Positions 25,810-34,216 of a DNA stretch of 64,000 nucleotides are shown piece after piece; the stretch's first letter is position 1, and every line of letters begins with the position of its first letter. The notes below the pieces were generated by a model. That model saw only the letters and a program-made list of their open reading frames with translations, searched no databases and had not been told where the DNA came from. Both the position numbers and the translations under genes were made by a program. The stretch comes from Bacteroidales bacterium CF (GTDB lineage Bacteria > Bacteroidota > Bacteroidia > Bacteroidales > UBA932): contig CP006772.1 in the NCBI GenBank assembly GCA_000473305.1, positions 1,984,001-2,048,000 on the forward strand. Direction: 5' to 3'.

Positions 25810-26511
25810 ATGAAGAAGATATTGACCGCAATCGCAATTTTGATTGCAACTACCACTCTTTCTGCCCAGGAGAAGAACTTTATAGATCAAAACTACATAG
25901 AGATCTCAGCCTCAGCTACTAAGGAGGTTTCCCCGGATGAGATCTTCATAAGTATCACCATTGAAGAGAAGGACAATAAGAACAAGTCACTGGAAAAGCA
26001 GGAGAAGGAGATGTTTGCAAGGTTGAAGGCACTGGGGATAGACCTGGAAAAAGATATGCTTGTAAAAGATATGGCTACTCAGATGCAGGAGTATATACTG
26101 AAAAAAAATACAGTTGTCACCTCAAAATCATACCAGCTAAAGATAACAAATACCGACCTGCTTATAAAGGTTTTCAAAGAGCTTGAAAAACTCTCTATTC
26201 CTAATGTTTCCATTGTCAAGACAGACGTCTCTGACAAGGAGAAGGTAAAAAATGAGGTTATGATAATGGCAACAGAAAAGGCAAAAAACAGGGCTGAGAT
26301 TCTTGCAAATACCTTGGGAAGAAAACTCGGCAAGGCTATCTATATTCAACACAACGAAGGATATCAAAGAGACATTGTTATAAGAGGATTGGCTTCATTC
26401 GGAGCTAAGATGGAGGACGCAAATGTGGCTGAGGAGTATGCAGGGCCGGATCTTTCCTTCGGCAAAATCAGCTTCACACAGAATATCTTTATCCGATTCT
26501 CTCTGGAATAA
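25810..26511 (+). CDS. SIMPL-domain (DUF541) exported protein
   Basis: A 233-residue protein with a signal peptide at about 1-19 (MKKILTAIAILIATTTLSAQ) and one SIMPL/DUF541 domain: IEISASATKEVSPDEIFISI at the start, VKNEVMIMATEKAKNRAEIL near 155 and ISFTQNIFIRF at the end. Family members are periplasmic, sometimes linked to oxidative stress or kinase signalling, with no known catalytic activity. It is probably transcribed alone, from the gap after palindromic element copy 3. Confidence 0.88.
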   Translation: MKKILTAIAILIATTTLSAQEKNFIDQNYIEISASATKEVSPDEIFISITIEEKDNKNKSLEKQEKEMFARLKALGIDLEKDMLVKDMATQMQEYILKKNTVVTSKSYQLKITNTDLLIKVFKELEKLSIPNVSIVKTDVSDKEKVKNEVMIMATEKAKNRAEILANTLGRKLGKAIYIQHNEGYQRDIVIRGLASFGAKMEDANVAEEYAGPDLSFGKISFTQNIFIRFSLE

Positions 26512-26518
26512 CCCTCCA

Positions 26519-26591
26519 TTTTTCACTATTCACTATTCACTTTTTCACTCTTAATTTTTCACTCTTCACTTTTCACTTTTAACTCTTCACT
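26519..26591 (+). repeat. Degenerate TTCACT-rich tract upstream of the serine hydrolase
   Basis: Eight copies of TTCACT spaced by short T/C runs in 73 bases, almost pure pyrimidine except for the A of each unit. It fills the whole gap between the SIMPL stop and the serine hydrolase ATG at 26598, so it would be the 5' leader of that gene. Spacing is irregular (6 to 17 bases). Confidence 0.75.
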
Positions 26592-26597
26592 AAATAA

Positions 26598-27956
26598 ATG
26601 ACCTCCAGAAGAAGACGCCGCCACCCGGTCAAAATATCCGGGCTTATACTTGCTTTCATTATTGTCACCGCTCTCCTTTTATTTACAAAATCACTACTTA
26701 CAAAAGAGCAGAGCAGTGAGAAACCTAAATACAACGAGCCACTGTTTGCCCTTAATCATCTTTTATCAAATGAGAAATCCGAGTTGCCGGAGACGAAGAA
26801 GCTGGATGGCTATATCAGGCAGTTCATGCGCCAGTGGGGTATTAAGGGGGCATCTGTTGCCATAATGAAGGATGAGCGTCTCATCTATGCAAAGGGATAC
26901 GGATGGGCAGATGAGGAGGACTCCGTAAAAACAGAGGTTCGCCACATTTTCCGAATTGCATCGGTCTCAAAGCTGATTACCGGGGCAACTGTTATGAAGC
27001 TCGTTGAAAAGGGTATTCTCTCTCTGGACCAGAAGCCTTTTGCTAAGGGAGGGCTTATGGATATACCCGAATTCAGCGAGATTAAGGATAAACGTGTCAG
27101 AGATATAACAATTGAACAACTTCTTAGACATCGTGGAGGTTTCTCTCGAAGAGGCGGTGACCCAATGTTTATTCCAAACATTATCCGTATCAGGATGAAT
27201 TTAGACTCAGCTCCCAAAACAGATGACATTATACGCTATGTCCTCAGCAGGGATCTCAGTTACCAGCCTGGAAGCGGAACTAAATACTCAAATTTCGGAT
27301 ATGTCCTGCTTTCCAGGATAATTGAACAGGCTACCGGGATTCCATATGAATCTTATGTAAAGAATGTAATCCTTGCTCCGATTGGCATATATGACATGCA
27401 CATTGCACGCAATTTCCACGAACATAAATTTCCTAACGAGGTGAGGTATTATGAGCCTCACGACGAGTTGATGGTTGAGTCATTTGACGGGAGCGGTGTG
27501 ATGCGCCCTAAATGTTATGGTGGAAATGATGTTGCAGGATTGCTGGGTGCAGGCGGGTGGGTTGCCTCCCCTAGCGAGCTCATCCGGTTCATTGCATCAA
27601 TTGATGGCAAACCTGAAATACCGGACATATTATCTCCGGAGAGCATAAAAATCATGATGACAGCTGATCCGCAACATTTACCGATAGGCTGGGCTAAAGC
27701 CCGCCCGAACGGTGACTGTACAAGGACCGGCACTCTTTCTGGTATAAGCGCAATGCTGAAATGTCAGAAAGATGGGTTGACATGGGTATTTCTTGCAAAC
27801 ACCAGTTCATGGAAAGGAGCTCGCTTCCCGAGAATAGTAGAGGGAATGTTCAACAAGGCTTTTTCCAGAATAGACTCACTTCCTCAAAGAGATCTTTTCG
27901 GAGTTACCTCTGATGAGTTGTCTGAAACAGATCTCCAATCAGAAGGTGAAGAGTAA
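26598..27956 (+). CDS. Membrane-anchored serine hydrolase, class C beta-lactamase family
   Basis: A 452-residue protein. A very basic N-terminus (MTSRRRRRHPVK) precedes one hydrophobic helix at about 14-31, so the protein is held in the inner membrane with the catalytic domain outside. The penicillin-binding-type active site is present: Ser122-x-x-Lys125 in ASVSKLITG and Tyr230-Ser-Asn232. The third motif is probably near RTGTLSG at about 377. Family members include AmpC, DD-peptidases and esterases; a resistance role cannot be assumed. Its 3' end overlaps the convergent tolC-like gene by 53 bases. Confidence 0.88.
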   Translation: MTSRRRRRHPVKISGLILAFIIVTALLLFTKSLLTKEQSSEKPKYNEPLFALNHLLSNEKSELPETKKLDGYIRQFMRQWGIKGASVAIMKDERLIYAKGYGWADEEDSVKTEVRHIFRIASVSKLITGATVMKLVEKGILSLDQKPFAKGGLMDIPEFSEIKDKRVRDITIEQLLRHRGGFSRRGGDPMFIPNIIRIRMNLDSAPKTDDIIRYVLSRDLSYQPGSGTKYSNFGYVLLSRIIEQATGIPYESYVKNVILAPIGIYDMHIARNFHEHKFPNEVRYYEPHDELMVESFDGSGVMRPKCYGGNDVAGLLGAGGWVASPSELIRFIASIDGKPEIPDILSPESIKIMMTADPQHLPIGWAKARPNGDCTRTGTLSGISAMLKCQKDGLTWVFLANTSSWKGARFPRIVEGMFNKAFSRIDSLPQRDLFGVTSDELSETDLQSEGEE

Positions 27957-29223
27957 TCTCTGATATCTTAGCCTGATAGACCGCCTCCAGCATTCTGTCG
28001 GATGCATCAAGATATGAGAGCTGAATGTCACGGAATTCAATACCCGAGAGACCTCCCAGACGGTATTTCTCCATTGCTGCCTCAAGGTTGAAATATGCTG
28101 TCTCCTTGTTCTCTCTCTCAAATTCAACCATCCTGATATTATTTATATAGAGATTGTAAAGCGAACGTAATTGACTTTCAAGATCACGCTTCTCTCTCTC
28201 GAGATTAAGTCTGGCATTCTCCTCTAGTATTTTCGCATTTTTAATCTTTCTGTTTATCTCCAGCCCATCGAAAATTGGGATAGAGAGGTTCAGACCAAAA
28301 TTATATCCATTGTAGCGATCGAATTTTGAGGGGAAATAGTTATTGTTATAAAGGTTATAGTTGTACCCTGCTGACAGATCCAGTACAGGATACCTGGACG
28401 ATCTGGCAATCTTCAGATCCAGACCTGCCACCCTCTCCCCTATCTTGGCTGCGAGTACGGATGTATTGTTCTCCATACCTCTGACAAGAAGATAGTCAAG
28501 ATTCATCACCGGTTCGGGCAAAATTGTGTCTTTTATAATGTATTTAGAAGCGGTTGGAACATTCATCAGTCTGTAAAGCTCAATATAGGCGTTCTTGAGA
28601 TTTTCCCTCTGCAGCAGCAGCTGAGAAGAGTCGCTGTTCAGATTTATCTTTGCTTGCTTGTACTCAAGTCCGGAGTCCTTGCCTATTCTGTACCTTGTCA
28701 AAGCCTGATTGTACCTGATGTCTGAAATTCCCAGCAGTTCATCAAGTAACTTCACCTGATTCTGGAGACTAATTATTTTGTAGTACTGCGCCGAGACATC
28801 CATTACAAGATTCTCAACCACAGAACGGAATGCATACTCACCCTTCCTCAAGAGTTCAACCTGTTTGTCTCTCTCGGCAAACATCGAGAATCCGTCAAAC
28901 AATCTCCAGTTCAATGTTGCACTGCTGAGAATGGTTGTTGATTTTGATATTCCTTCAGAAACCGAGCCCTGTTGATTGTATGACCTTTCATTGAGCTCCG
29001 TTGTCGTCTGCTTTGACCCGAGTGTCACAGAGGGCAGAAAAGGGGCAAGAGTCACGTTATTCTTTGATATCTCCAGTTCGTTTGAGGAGATTATAACTGA
29101 GTAGTTGTCCTTGAGGGCAACTGCTATGCACTGTTGCAATGTTACAGGCTCCGGCTCCTGAGCCCCGGCTGTAAGGCCAAGAATCAACACAGTGGCGAGA
29201 GTTATGTATCTTTTTCTATTCAT
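27904..29223 (-). CDS. TolC-family outer-membrane efflux protein
   Basis: A 439-residue protein with a signal peptide at about 1-21 (MNRKRYITLATVLILGLTAG) and two outer-membrane efflux repeats of long helices (DVSAQYYKIISLQNQVKLLD; REKRDLESQLRSLYNLYINN), the TolC fold. It is the last gene of the RND operon, overlapping the pump gene by 8 bases, and would form the exit duct. Its 3' end runs 53 bases into the convergent serine hydrolase gene. Confidence 0.92.
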   Translation of the reverse strand: MNRKRYITLATVLILGLTAGAQEPEPVTLQQCIAVALKDNYSVIISSNELEISKNNVTLAPFLPSVTLGSKQTTTELNERSYNQQGSVSEGISKSTTILSSATLNWRLFDGFSMFAERDKQVELLRKGEYAFRSVVENLVMDVSAQYYKIISLQNQVKLLDELLGISDIRYNQALTRYRIGKDSGLEYKQAKINLNSDSSQLLLQRENLKNAYIELYRLMNVPTASKYIIKDTILPEPVMNLDYLLVRGMENNTSVLAAKIGERVAGLDLKIARSSRYPVLDLSAGYNYNLYNNNYFPSKFDRYNGYNFGLNLSIPIFDGLEINRKIKNAKILEENARLNLEREKRDLESQLRSLYNLYINNIRMVEFERENKETAYFNLEAAMEKYRLGGLSGIEFRDIQLSYLDASDRMLEAVYQAKISEITLHLLIGDLFQTTHQR

Positions 29224-32200
29224 TTATATCTTTAAGATCTTTTGAGGATGAAATGTAGGAGTACATCGCAGGAATAATGTATAGTGTGAAGAATGTCGCA
29301 AATACAAGACCACCGGCAACTGCAATACCCATCGCCACACGGCTCTCCGCTCCTGCTCCTGTAGCGTATACCATAGGAAGTATACCGAGTATTGTGGATA
29401 GACTGGTCATAAGTATCGGCCTGAAACGTGATGCCGAAGACTCGAGTATAGCCTTATGTTTATCTATACCGGCAATCCTTCTTTGATTTGCAAATTCAAC
29501 AATAAGGATTCCATTCTTTGAGACAAGCCCGATTAGCATTATGAGTCCTATCTCACTAAATATGTTCATTGTCTGGGAAGCAAGCTTCATACATAAAAGT
29601 GCTCCGACAAGAGCCAGAGGAACAGTGAGCATTATGACAAGAGGGTCTCTGAAACTTTCAAACTGTGCCGAGAGAACGAGATATATCAACACGAGAGCAA
29701 GTACGAAAGCAAAAAAGAGGCTGGATGTACTCTCGACAAAATCTTTTGACTGTCCTGACAATGCTGTTGAGAAACTGTCCGGATTAAGCACCTTATGAGC
29801 AATCCTGTCCATCTCCTCTATGCCCTGGCCTAAGGTGTAGCCATGTTCCAGGGATGCTGAGACAGTAGCAGCAACAAAACGGTTATATCTGTACAATTGA
29901 GGCGGCATGCTGCTCTCCTCCATCCTGATGAGATTATCGAGAGGTATTAGATCTCCAGTATCATTCCTTACAAAGATGTTTGCCATATCTAGCGGCTTGT
30001 TCCTGTCACTCTGGTTTATCTCGCTCAATATCTGGTACTGCTTCCCGTTCCTTATGAAATAACCGATTCTCTGCTCACTCATGGTCAATTGGAGAGTCTG
30101 GGCTATGTTCTGAATAGAAATCCCCATTAACGAGGTCTTATCCCTGTCAATCGATATGCTCAGCTCCGGTTTGGTAAACCTCAGGTTAACATCTGAATTT
30201 GAAAAGACATCACTCTGGGCGACTTCAGACATGAATACCGGCAGTGCACTCTTGAGCGAGTCAAGATTCTTCGCCTGGATCACATATTGAACCGGCATGC
30301 CGCCTCTTCTTCCTCCGAAAGTCTGCTGTTGTGTAACAAAACTCTTTGCCCCTGTCATCCTGGCTACCTTAGGAGAGAGTTCATCAGCTATATCTTGCTG
30401 CTTTCTTGTTCTTTTATCCGGTTGCACCAAAGAAAGCTGGAAGTTTGACCTGTTTGACCCGCCCATTCCTACCATCTGCAGAGCCATCTCCTTCTCCGGA
30501 ACCGATGCATCAATCATGTTCCACATCTGGTCAGAATAATCCAGCATATAGTCGAAAGTTGCACCCTCCTGCGCCGTACTCGAGACTGTTATCATAGATC
30601 TGTCCTCAAGCGGAGCCATCTCAGACGGGATTTTGACCCATAACCAGACTATAATTCCTGTTGTAATCAGGAGGAACAGCGGAGCGAGCCACCTTCTTGA
30701 CATAAACGACTGCAGTGAACTTCTGTATGCTCCATTTAACCAGATAAAGAATGGTTCTGTCTTTCTATAGAATGCACCTTCATTGACACCTGCCTTTATC
30801 ATCCTTGAAGTGATCATCGGCGTGAATGTAAGTGCAACAAAGCATGATATAAGCACCGACCCGGCTATGACCACCGAGAACTCCCTGAACAGACGTCCGG
30901 TCACACCCTGCAGGAATACAATCGGGAAGAAGACAGAAACCAGTGTAATGGTTGTTGCAATAATAGCGAAGAAAATCTCTTTTGATCCCTCTATGCTTGC
31001 CTCTTTCGGAGAGACTCCCCGTTCAATCTTTGTGTAAATATTCTCCATAACCACTATCGCATCATCCACGACAAGGCCTATTGAAAGCACTATGGCAAGC
31101 AAGGTGAGGATATTTATGGAGAAACCGGCGAGGTACATTATAAAGAAAACTCCTATCAATGATATAGGAATTGCCAGCACCGGTATAAGTGTGGTTCTCC
31201 AGTTCCTCAGGAAAAGGAATATGATCAGCACCACCAGGAAGAAAGCCTCCATGATGGTTGATTTCACCTCACGTATCGAATCCCTTATAAAGATTGTATT
31301 ATCAAAACCTACTCCTACCTCTATATCCTCGGGCAGCGACTTTTTAAGCTCATCAATTGCCTTTTCTGCATCATCCACTATGTTTATATAGTTGGCTCCG
31401 GGCTGAGGAATCAGCACGCAGGCAACCATAGGGACACCGTTTCTCTTTAGTATTGATCTTGTATTCTCGGCATCTACCTCTGCAACTCCGATATCTGAAA
31501 AGCGTACTATCCTGCCCTCATTTTTGGAAATGATCAGGTTGTTGAAATCTTCAATGGTCTTCAGACGTCCCAATGTCCTTACGGTAAGCTCCATTGTCGA
31601 CCCCATTATGGTTCCTGAAGGCAGTTCTACATTCTCCCTGTTAACAGCAGTTCTGACATCAAGGGGAGTTACCTTATAGGCGGCCAACAAAAGTGGATCC
31701 ATCCTCAGTCTGACCGAATATCTCTTTGAACCCCAAACAGTTACACTACTCACACCACTTATTGTCTGAAGCCTCTCCTTAAAGTTTACCTCCGCATATT
31801 CGCTGAGATCTATTATATCCCGGGTTTGGCTCTGCAAAGTAACAGAGTAGATAGGCTGAGCATCTGCATCGGATTTTTCCACAACAGGAGCATCTATATC
31901 CTGGGGCAGTCTCCTCATTGCTCCCGAGACCTTATCTCTGACATCATTTGCAGCAGTCTCAAGATCAACCTCGAGATTAAACTCAATATTTATTGAGCTT
32001 TGACCATCCCGGCTTGTGCTGGAGATAGCGCGTATGCCCGGGATTCCGTTGACTGCCGCCTCCAGCGGCTCTGTAATCTGAGTCTCAATAACGTCTGCAT
32101 TAGCGCCCGGAAAGGAGCATCTGACAGATATCACCGGGTTGTCCACACTAGGGTAATCCCTTACTCCCAGCGACACATACCCGATAGCCCCGAAGATCAT

Positions 32201-32263
32201 GATCACGAGGCTCATTACGGTTGTCAATACCGGTCTTTTGATGGAGGTAGTGGATAGACTCAT
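29216..32263 (-). CDS. RND efflux pump, inner-membrane transporter (AcrB/MexB family)
   Basis: A 1015-residue proton-driven exporter. It has the standard layout: N-terminal helix (MSLSTTSIKRPVLTTVMSLV), a first periplasmic loop (about 35-330), a helix bundle with GLVVDDAIVVMENIY near 400, a second loop (about 550-840) and a final bundle ending in KDLKDINE. The Asp pair in the fourth helix, needed for proton relay, is present. Substrates are not deducible. It starts with an ATGA overlap after the adaptor gene and overlaps the TolC gene. Confidence 0.95.
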   Translation of the reverse strand: MSLSTTSIKRPVLTTVMSLVIMIFGAIGYVSLGVRDYPSVDNPVISVRCSFPGANADVIETQITEPLEAAVNGIPGIRAISSTSRDGQSSINIEFNLEVDLETAANDVRDKVSGAMRRLPQDIDAPVVEKSDADAQPIYSVTLQSQTRDIIDLSEYAEVNFKERLQTISGVSSVTVWGSKRYSVRLRMDPLLLAAYKVTPLDVRTAVNRENVELPSGTIMGSTMELTVRTLGRLKTIEDFNNLIISKNEGRIVRFSDIGVAEVDAENTRSILKRNGVPMVACVLIPQPGANYINIVDDAEKAIDELKKSLPEDIEVGVGFDNTIFIRDSIREVKSTIMEAFFLVVLIIFLFLRNWRTTLIPVLAIPISLIGVFFIMYLAGFSINILTLLAIVLSIGLVVDDAIVVMENIYTKIERGVSPKEASIEGSKEIFFAIIATTITLVSVFFPIVFLQGVTGRLFREFSVVIAGSVLISCFVALTFTPMITSRMIKAGVNEGAFYRKTEPFFIWLNGAYRSSLQSFMSRRWLAPLFLLITTGIIVWLWVKIPSEMAPLEDRSMITVSSTAQEGATFDYMLDYSDQMWNMIDASVPEKEMALQMVGMGGSNRSNFQLSLVQPDKRTRKQQDIADELSPKVARMTGAKSFVTQQQTFGGRRGGMPVQYVIQAKNLDSLKSALPVFMSEVAQSDVFSNSDVNLRFTKPELSISIDRDKTSLMGISIQNIAQTLQLTMSEQRIGYFIRNGKQYQILSEINQSDRNKPLDMANIFVRNDTGDLIPLDNLIRMEESSMPPQLYRYNRFVAATVSASLEHGYTLGQGIEEMDRIAHKVLNPDSFSTALSGQSKDFVESTSSLFFAFVLALVLIYLVLSAQFESFRDPLVIMLTVPLALVGALLCMKLASQTMNIFSEIGLIMLIGLVSKNGILIVEFANQRRIAGIDKHKAILESSASRFRPILMTSLSTILGILPMVYATGAGAESRVAMGIAVAGGLVFATFFTLYIIPAMYSYISSSKDLKDINE

Positions 32264-33369
32264 TCTGCCTTCAGATTTGTGGGGGTTATTGAGATTCCTT
32301 CACGTAGCTGCATGAGTCCTGTTGTTATAACCGTGTCTCCCTTTTCAATTCCGGAAATAATCTCCATCATATCAACAGTCCTGAGGCCTGTCCTAACCTG
32401 TATCATTGCAGCTTTGCCCTCTCTGAGCAACCATACCGAATGTCCTTTGACTCCTGAGACTACAGACTGATTAGGAACATAGACACTCAGTGCGTTTTTC
32501 TGTGAGCTTAAACTCACCTTTGCATACATGCCCGGTCTGAGTAATCCGCGGCGGTTGTCAAATCTTGCTCTCAACATCAAAGTACGAGTCTTGACATCAA
32601 CCTCGGGATCCATAGCATAAACCAGTGCGTGAAAAGGCTCACTCATACCTTCTATAGTGAAGTTCACGGTTGTGCCGATAAGCTTGTTTCTTACATATTT
32701 CTCAGGAACCGAGAACTCGAGTATCATGTGGGCAACATCAACTATTGTGGCAACCTTTGAGTTCTGAACCAACATCGCTCCCAAACTTATATTTCTGAAT
32801 CCGATAACCCCGTCAAAGGGAGCCCTTATCTTCATCTTCTCAATCTTTATCTTCAATTGTTCAATATCCTGTTTGAGCACATTAAACTCTGTCGATACCT
32901 GATCATAATCCTCCCTGCTGACAGCCTCCTTGCTGAGAAGGATCTTCTGCCTCTCAAGCTTTTCCGACAAAAGTGTCTGCTGATACTCGGCTCTCAATAG
33001 CTGTGCCTGCAGTTCATCATCGTTTAGCCTGACCAGAACCTCCCCTCTGCGGACAAACTGCCCCTCCTTGAAATTGATGCTTACAACCCTGCCTGTAAGT
33101 TCACTTGCCATCTCCACTCTCTCCCGGGCTACAAGAGTACCCGGAAGTGTAAGTCCGTCCTCGGATTTTTGCAGGTCTGCAATATATACCGAAACCGGAA
33201 GAGACTTTTTATCACCTCCGCCCCTTTTAGACTTTTCTCCCTTTGGACCGGAAGAAATAGCATCATCACCCATTTTTACATCTGAGTAAAATGAGTTATA
33301 AACAACAATCGCTAAAACTAGTAAAACGGGAATACTGATATAAGTTATATACCTCTGCCTCTTTTTCAT
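32260..33369 (-). CDS. RND efflux periplasmic adaptor protein
   Basis: A 369-residue membrane-fusion protein: one N-terminal hydrophobic anchor at about 7-26, a lipoyl half (about 60-120; LTGRVVSINFKEGQFVRRGE), a coiled-coil hairpin (about 120-180) and beta-barrel/membrane-proximal domains to about 340 (GLLRPGMYAKVSL). A Gly/Lys/Ser-rich linker (SSGPKGEKSKRGGGDKK) near 40-56 separates anchor and body. ATG 33369 is used in place of a TTG one codon upstream. It is the first gene of the three-gene efflux operon. Confidence 0.93.
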   Translation of the reverse strand: MKKRQRYITYISIPVLLVLAIVVYNSFYSDVKMGDDAISSGPKGEKSKRGGGDKKSLPVSVYIADLQKSEDGLTLPGTLVARERVEMASELTGRVVSINFKEGQFVRRGEVLVRLNDDELQAQLLRAEYQQTLLSEKLERQKILLSKEAVSREDYDQVSTEFNVLKQDIEQLKIKIEKMKIRAPFDGVIGFRNISLGAMLVQNSKVATIVDVAHMILEFSVPEKYVRNKLIGTTVNFTIEGMSEPFHALVYAMDPEVDVKTRTLMLRARFDNRRGLLRPGMYAKVSLSSQKNALSVYVPNQSVVSGVKGHSVWLLREGKAAMIQVRTGLRTVDMMEIISGIEKGDTVITTGLMQLREGISITPTNLKAE

Positions 33370-33439
33370 CAAAACAATATATTAGTGTTGTATTTGACAA
33401 TAAAGATAGCAAATGGTTTAAAGATTCCGCCACAACATT

Positions 33440-33610
33440 TTACTTGGCGTGAGAGCCGTCACACCAAGGTTTGTTGCCTGATTTGCCGCATCTGCAAATA
33501 TAACAGTTACTTTTCTGCTCCTCCTTACCGTCAGGATGGATTACCACAACTGTTCCCTCGACCTTGAGGGGACCGTTCTGGATTAATTTCAGTTTAACAT
33601 CTGTACTCAT
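33440..33610 (-). CDS. Small CDGSH iron-sulphur domain protein
   Basis: A 56-residue protein starting MSTDVKLKLIQNG. The CDGSH signature is complete: Cys39 and Cys41 (CRCGKSGNKP), Cys50 and His54 in WCDGSH, which together ligate a [2Fe-2S] cluster with three Cys and one His. The single-domain form is smaller than mitoNEET-type proteins and lacks a membrane helix, so it is probably cytoplasmic and redox- or cluster-transfer related. Its likely promoter is one half of the palindrome at 33640-33655, shared head-to-head with the methyltransferase gene. It is separated from the RND operon by 70 bases with no evident terminator. Confidence 0.88.
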   Translation of the reverse strand: MSTDVKLKLIQNGPLKVEGTVVVIHPDGKEEQKSNCYICRCGKSGNKPWCDGSHAK

Positions 33611-33639
33611 AGTCGTAGAAATTTTTGAGGTTAAATCCC

Positions 33640-33655
33640 TATATTTGCAAATATA
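33640..33655. promoter_or_regulatory. Head-to-head -7 elements forming a 16-bp palindrome
   Basis: The sequence TATATTTGCAAATATA is a perfect palindrome. Read on the plus strand, TATATTTG (33640-33647) is the -7 element for the TrmH-type gene at 33665; on the minus strand the other half is the -7 element for the CDGSH gene at 33610. The two polymerases would compete for the same site. Confidence 0.55.
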
Positions 33656-33664
33656 ATAATAAAA

Positions 33665-34216
33665 ATGTTCAGAAAACTAAAAGTTTACGAACTCGGGAGG
33701 CTATCCGGAGAGGAGTTTAAGAGTGCTCCCAAAAGCCCGATAGTTATTGTTTTAGACAATATACGAAGCCAACACAATATAGGTGCGGCATTCCGTACTG
33801 CTGACGCATTTGCGGCGGAGCAGATTATACTTTGCGGTATATGTGCAACCCCGCCTAATGCTGAGATTCATAAGTCCGCACTTGGAGCAGAGGATACTGT
33901 CGCATGGAGCTATGAGAAGGATGCAGTAATGGTCGTGAAGGAGCTGAAAGAGCAGGGTTACATCATTCTTACGGCTGAACAGACAGAGAACTCCACTTCA
34001 CTTGAAGATCTCAGGGTAGAAGGTTCAAAAAAATATGCTATTGTTTTCGGAAACGAAGTAAAAGGTGTACAGCAGGAGGTTGCAGACCTCAGCGATATGG
34101 TTGTTGAGATACCGCAGGAAGGGACAAAGCACTCGCTTAATGTATCAGTCAGTATTGGAATTATTCTTTGGGAGCTATTCAGTCAGATCCGTGCTACGGC
34201 CAGAAAGAGAGAGTGA
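33665..34216 (+). CDS. TrmH/SpoU-family RNA 2'-O-methyltransferase
   Basis: A 183-residue enzyme with the SPOUT trefoil-knot motifs: motif 1 LDNIRSQHNIGAAFRTADAF, motif 2 IVFGNEVKGVQ and motif 3 IPQEGTKHSLNVSVSIGI. It methylates a ribose 2'-OH in tRNA or rRNA using S-adenosylmethionine. It has only the catalytic domain and a short N-terminal region, no L30e-like RNA-binding domain, as in TrmH- and TrmL-type enzymes; the exact target is not deducible. Its 3' end overlaps the convergent ferredoxin gene by 34 bases. Confidence 0.9.
   Translation: MFRKLKVYELGRLSGEEFKSAPKSPIVIVLDNIRSQHNIGAAFRTADAFAAEQIILCGICATPPNAEIHKSALGAEDTVAWSYEKDAVMVVKELKEQGYIILTAEQTENSTSLEDLRVEGSKKYAIVFGNEVKGVQQEVADLSDMVVEIPQEGTKHSLNVSVSIGIILWELFSQIRATARKRE

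Noticed and set aside
26519-26591. Possible CRISPR array
   Set aside because: The TTCACT units are six bases long with irregular short gaps and no unique spacers; no cas gene is present.
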